Shown here: piece after piece, positions 5,745-8,104 of the stretch
Layout: every line of letters starts with the position of its first letter
Numbering within the stretch: position 1 is the first letter of the stretch
Assembly: GCA_031269065.1 (NCBI GenBank)
Contig: JAIRWJ010000012.1
Span: 1 to 8,104, forward strand
Source of the DNA: Rickettsiales bacterium
GTDB lineage: Bacteria > Pseudomonadota > Alphaproteobacteria > Rickettsiales > UBA1997
Direction of reading: 5' to 3'
DNA: 8,104 nucleotides
The notes under the pieces: model-generated
Database searches by the model: none
What the model was told of the DNA's origin: nothing
The model's input: only the letters and a program-made list of their open reading frames with translations
Position numbers and translations under genes: made by a program

Positions 5745-6362
5745 ATGTCTTATGTTTCTCCTGATGGGATAGGTGGATACCCGGATTATCAGTATGCGCC
5801 TATACGAGAATTTCTTGGTAATTCCCTTTCGGTCTCGATAGGCCACGTATGGTTTTGGGTTCCTATCATAGGGTTTTTATTGAATGTAATTCTAAGTTTT
5901 TTCCTTTATAGATTTAAGGATAAAAGGCATAATGTACTGTTGTTTCTCAGTTTTACGTTTACTCTTTATTTTTACATTCTTGATCTCAGTGGCTTCCGAT
6001 TTTTCCCGGTTGGCTCTTGTGGAACCTACCTGCTAGGTTACATTGTTACAGGTGCCACCATGTCTTTCGCTGTGTTTTCGATGATAGATGTGTTTGTAGT
6101 GGCGTACTATTTTAGAGATCAGAAAAAGAAGTACATGGTCTGTTTCCTACTCGAAACCATGGCAACTCTTGCGCTGTTACCCTGCTACTCCAGTAATATT
6201 TTTATAAAAAATGTTATTTTTTCAGTTATAACTAATAATGTATACTGGCTCACATTTGCGATTTTTGTGGCAAAATCTGCACTGGTGATGCTGTATACTC
6301 CCTATTTACTCTACGAGTTCGTTTATAGAAAATTCTCCAAAAAGGGCGGGGCTGCCCGATAG
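5745..6362 (+). CDS. Polytopic membrane protein, unknown family (paralogue of the protein at 3185-3754)
   Basis: This protein of 205 residues starts at ATG after a polar N-terminal stretch, MSYVSPDGIGGYPDYQYAPI. Hydrophobic segments lie at about residues 35-55, 63-80, 95-121, 129-149 and 165-190, giving about five spans. The tail YRKFSKKGGAAR is basic, so the C-terminus is probably cytoplasmic. RFKDKRH (56-62) and FRDQKKK (123-129) are basic loops in the same places as KPKD and FRKHK of the protein at 3185-3754. The motifs KD..(5)LLFL, ID..V....FR..K and LLP align in order, with a gap of one residue between the first two, so I infer homology. The leader has only AAGATGAG about 13 bases upstream, a weak ribosome-binding site that may derive from the AGGAGTC leader of the paralogue. 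No function can be assigned. Confidence 0.7.
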   Translation: MSYVSPDGIGGYPDYQYAPIREFLGNSLSVSIGHVWFWVPIIGFLLNVILSFFLYRFKDKRHNVLLFLSFTFTLYFYILDLSGFRFFPVGSCGTYLLGYIVTGATMSFAVFSMIDVFVVAYYFRDQKKKYMVCFLLETMATLALLPCYSSNIFIKNVIFSVITNNVYWLTFAIFVAKSALVMLYTPYLLYEFVYRKFSKKGGAAR

Positions 6363-6616
6363 CTGTTCTGGAACCCAAATGAATTCATTTTGATAGGAGA
6401 CAGAGTAGAGAGAACCCACAGAAAGCTCCACGATAGAATAAATGGGAAAGGGACTACTCCCTCAATTATTGCTTTCAGGTTGCCTTCCCAGCTACCCCGA
6501 GTTTCAGTATTTTTCATTGTAGTTGACCCATAGGTTATTTCCTGAGGATGGACTAGGGTGAGAAAAATAAAAGGTAAGAATCGGTAGAGGGTCCGGCACT
6601 GCTCGCTAAATCAGTC

Positions 6617-6640
6617 ATGGAATACATTCTGTATTCTCAT
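6617..6640. other. Small hairpin
   Basis: GAATACA (6620-6626) pairs with TGTATTC (6630-6636) across a three-base loop, and the flanking ATG/CAT can extend the stem with one bulged base. It is followed by ACTTTAATATTTTATAAC, which is T-rich but not a clean T-run, so a weak terminator is possible. It lies about 255 bases past the nearest upstream gene. Confidence 0.35.
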
Positions 6641-6707
6641 ACTTTAATATTTTATAACAAACAAATTAATGTCCGAGTGAGGCTATTATTCAATCTTTTT
6701 CTATAGT

Positions 6708-6752
6708 AGAGCCATCACCCCGACATATTTTTGGTGCCCAGGTGATGGTTCT
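6708..6752. other. Twelve-base-pair stem-loop
   Basis: AGAGCCATCACC (6708-6719) pairs with GGTGATGGTTCT (6741-6752) in 11 of 12 positions, with a G-T wobble at the twelfth, around a 21-base loop. No T-run follows on either strand. It could be a structured RNA element, a small palindromic repeat, or a relic of a mobile element. Confidence 0.45.
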
Positions 6753-6824
6753 GCTAACTCTTCCGATAACACAAAATAATTAGAATAAAAAACACTCAAT
6801 TAAAAAGCTAATTTTGTCTCAGAG

Positions 6825-6842
6825 GTGTTTGGACTTGCACAG
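6825..6842 (+). repeat. 18-base repeat, right copy (inverted relative to 5560-5577)
   Basis: GTGTTTGGACTTGCACAG matches the minus-strand copy at 5577-5560 with one transition. Beyond it, CAGTAC (6843-6848) is loosely similar to the GTACAG that continues the other copy, so the similarity may extend further with a gap. Confidence 0.55.
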
Positions 6843-6921
6843 CAGTACCCGAAAAAGTAAGGGACTCTTGCGTAAATTAATTTTTACAATAATTTTTATA
6901 TGTCAAAATATAGGAATAAAA

Positions 6922-7441
6922 ATGGAAGTAAAAATAACCGGGACTCCAAGGCTTGTGTAGGAGGCTGATTGGCGCTGCGAATACGCCGTCGACTGCGAGG
7001 TTTGTGGTAGTGAATGCGAACATGTTGGCAGTTTTAGAGAAGAGGATGGTAACATTATTTTGTTATTGGAAGGAATACTGAGGTGTAGAGATAGCGAACA
7101 AATTATCTATGATGGTTCTTTCGTAAATAACATGTTTGAAGGAAGAGGGATAGGTTTCTCTCTGGATGGAAACACGTACGAAGGCGGGTGGAAAGGCGGC
7201 AAAATGGAAGGAACGGGGAACATTTATATATTGGGAAAATAACAAAATTGAAGGAAGAGGTACATACCATTATAAAAATGGGAACAAATATGAAGTTGAA
7301 TGGAAGGGTGGTAAGTGTGAATGATGGGGAACATTTACTACCTCGGATGGTCTTGTAGTTAAACAACTCTACAGGAGTGGTACTCTGACTAAAGATATAT
7401 TTCTGTCAACGGAATTCTATGGGGATGGCTTTGCCTACTAA
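6922..7441 (+). pseudogene. MORN-repeat protein, broken by two stops and a frameshift
   Basis: The ATG at 6922 follows AGGAA (6912-6916) at good spacing. The frame reads MEVKITGTPRLC and then TAG (6958-6960). It continues open as EADWRCEYAVDCEVCGSEC, a cysteine-rich stretch, into MORN repeats: YDGSFVNNMFEGRGIGF and YEGGWKGGKMEGTGNIY. At about 7230 the frame shifts, probably through a small deletion, because the start of the next repeat is missing. It continues as WENNKIEGRGTYHYKNG and KYEVEWKGGKCE, then TGA (7322-7324), then WGTFTTSDG and a tail ending at TAA 7439-7441. MORN repeats (consensus YxGxWxxGKxxGxGxxxxxxG) form beta-hairpin rods that bind proteins or lipids. About four repeats remain. 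With three lesions the gene is unlikely to give a full product, although a fragment from an internal TTG near 7060 cannot be excluded. Confidence 0.8.
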
Positions 7442-7454
7442 TCATTTATATCAT

Positions 7455-7766
7455 CTAAGCCGTTTCCCCTTCTAATTTAGTGGTTCTACATATTTTTTGA
7501 TGTCTCACCTGGATTAAACTATTTGTGTATTCGCTGTAGCCAGAGTGTTTATCCTTCTTTACACTGCTAGCAATTCCAAGGGCAATCTGTCCTGTGCCAC
7601 AGCCAAGATCCAGAATACTACTTGATATATTAATTCTGAAACGACTGGTCAGATAGTCAAAAACATCCTTTGGGTAGTTCGGTCTGAATCTAGCATAGTA
7701 GTGAGCAGTTCCACTAAAGGTATTGGCTGGGTTCCAGGTACTATTCCAGGTATTATTACTTTTCAT
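7455..7766 (-). pseudogene. Truncated class I SAM-dependent methyltransferase (N-terminal part)
   Basis: The ATG at 7766-7764 has TAGGTAA just upstream. After an odd NTWNSTWNP start, residues 17-70 match class I methyltransferases of the type with a YARFRPNYP motif. FSGTAHYYARFRPNYPKDVF (17-36) is the typical lead-in and SILDLGCGTGQIALGIA (50-66) is motif I, the glycine-rich SAM-binding loop. After about residue 70 the expected acidic residue that binds the SAM ribose and the later motifs do not appear. Instead the frame reads DKHSGYSEYTNSL and ends at residue 103, whereas such enzymes are usually about 250 residues. A deletion or frameshift just after motif I is likely, and the product should be inactive. 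Its stop lies 13 bases from the end of the convergent MORN remnant. Confidence 0.7.
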
Positions 7767-7948
7767 ATTTGTTACCTAAATATTTGTTAATTTCATTAGA
7801 GTAGATCTCCAACTTAAGGCGGGTTATGGTTTAAAATGCTATATAATTGAACTATCACCAGCCATGTCATTGCAAATGCCTTGTTTTGTTGAATCTATTG
7901 TAATATTGGTTCTTCAGACAAACATCACAACCTGTACAAAAACCAGTT
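7767..7948. other. Intergenic gap between the methyltransferase remnant and the Nudix gene
   Basis: The gap of 182 bases is AT-rich. It holds a good -10-like box TATAAT on the plus strand (7842-7847) without a matching -35 box at normal spacing, and only a 30-codon plus-strand frame (7864-7956) that I do not consider a gene. No terminator is evident after the Nudix stop codon. Confidence 0.4.
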
Positions 7949-8104
7949 CTATTTAAAAATATGACTATTTAAAATTTTATTAAACCAATGAGGAACAGAC
8001 TCAAACACATTCATAGATTTCACCTCATCCAGGCTGAACCAGCCAATGTCTGCGGCTTCACTTTCTGAAGGATTCAGTTTACAGTTGTCATCAATTGGGA
8101 TTCC
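7949..8104 (-). CDS. Nudix hydrolase, C-terminal end (runs off the window)
   Basis: The last 51 codons and the TAG (7951-7949) of a minus-strand gene are present. The sequence CKLNPSESEAADIGWFSLDEV, MNVFESVPHWFNKIL carries the E-x-x-x-x-GWFSLDEV pattern that closes the Nudix fold. There a glutamate-rich lead is followed by Gly-Trp-Phe and a short helix in ADP-ribose, NADH or nucleotide pyrophosphatases. The catalytic Nudix box (GX5EX7REUXEEXGU) lies upstream, outside the window, so substrate and integrity cannot be judged. The final residues NSHIFK form a polar tail. It is on the same strand as the truncated methyltransferase, 182 bases upstream of it. Confidence 0.72.
   Translation of the reverse strand, partial: GIPIDDNCKLNPSESEAADIGWFSLDEVKSMNVFESVPHWFNKILNSHIFK

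Larger units (their letters stand above)
6363..6921. other. Gene-free stretch of about 560 bases with hairpins and a repeat
   Basis: No reading frame with a credible start and family resemblance was found. The stretch contains a 14-base palindrome AAATGAATTCATTT (6377-6390), hairpins at 6617-6640 and 6708-6752, and the repeat at 6825-6842. Its last 80 bases are AT-rich and lead into the MORN remnant. It reads as decayed sequence between genes rather than a dedicated regulatory region. Confidence 0.5.

Noticed and set aside
5729..5773. Fourteen-codon hydrophobic frame MSLVALCLMFLLMG overlapping the start of the second membrane protein
   Set aside because: Too short, no ribosome-binding site, and it ends inside the larger gene in another frame; nothing supports it as a leader peptide.
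6323..6517. Minus-strand 64-residue frame with one hydrophobic segment (starts MKNTETRGSWEGNL)
   Set aside because: It overlaps the end of the second membrane protein gene, has no ribosome-binding site at useful distance, and shows no family resemblance.
7322..7324. TGA in the MORN gene read as tryptophan (alternative genetic code)
   Set aside because: Other genes here, including the MerR-type gene and the first membrane protein, end at TGA, and a tryptophan is already encoded next to it by TGG; a Gly-to-stop mutation is simpler.
7864..7956. Thirty-codon plus-strand frame downstream of a TATAAT box
   Set aside because: No ribosome-binding site, no -35 box at normal spacing and no recognisable product; it overlaps the end of the Nudix gene on the other strand.

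Overview
The window looks like a bacterial chromosome segment from an alphaproteobacterium, quite possibly an intracellular lineage such as Rickettsiales or Holosporales. The Rho factor resembles alphaproteobacterial Rho. The MerR-type regulator beside it belongs to the type seen in alphaproteobacteria. The rest combines moderate to low GC, several decaying genes, a broken transposase and a MORN-repeat remnant, as in host-associated genomes. Genus cannot be settled by eye.

Layout. Positions 1-2284 are conserved core on the minus strand: rho, then a MerR-type regulator 11 bases downstream, then the start of an unidentified coiled-coil-like gene with its own promoter, which sits inside a perfect inverted repeat. 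From about 2300 onward the window is accessory. Positions 2532-3023 hold a broken IS1-like transposase. At 3185-3754 and 5745-6362 are two polytopic membrane proteins that appear to be distant paralogues of no family I recognise. Between them lies an AT-rich cassette (about 3840-5500) with a family 2 glycosyltransferase (+) and a chloramphenicol-phosphotransferase-like kinase (-). These two converge and overlap by 18 bases. The cassette begins just after a second copy of the ribosome-binding/start region of the first membrane protein, so it may have landed in, or replaced, a third family member.

Positions 6363-6921 have no credible gene but contain two hairpins and an 18-base sequence that matches, inverted, one at 5560-5577. 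Positions 6922-7441 are a MORN-repeat pseudogene with three lesions. Positions 7455-7766 (-) are a truncated SAM methyltransferase, and 7949-8104 (-) encode the C-terminal end of a Nudix hydrolase that runs off the window.

No tRNA, rRNA, CRISPR array or complete insertion sequence was found. The picture is a stable transcription-termination locus next to a plastic region of insertion, duplication and gene decay. The least understood parts are the membrane-protein family, its shared leader, and the cassette between its members.
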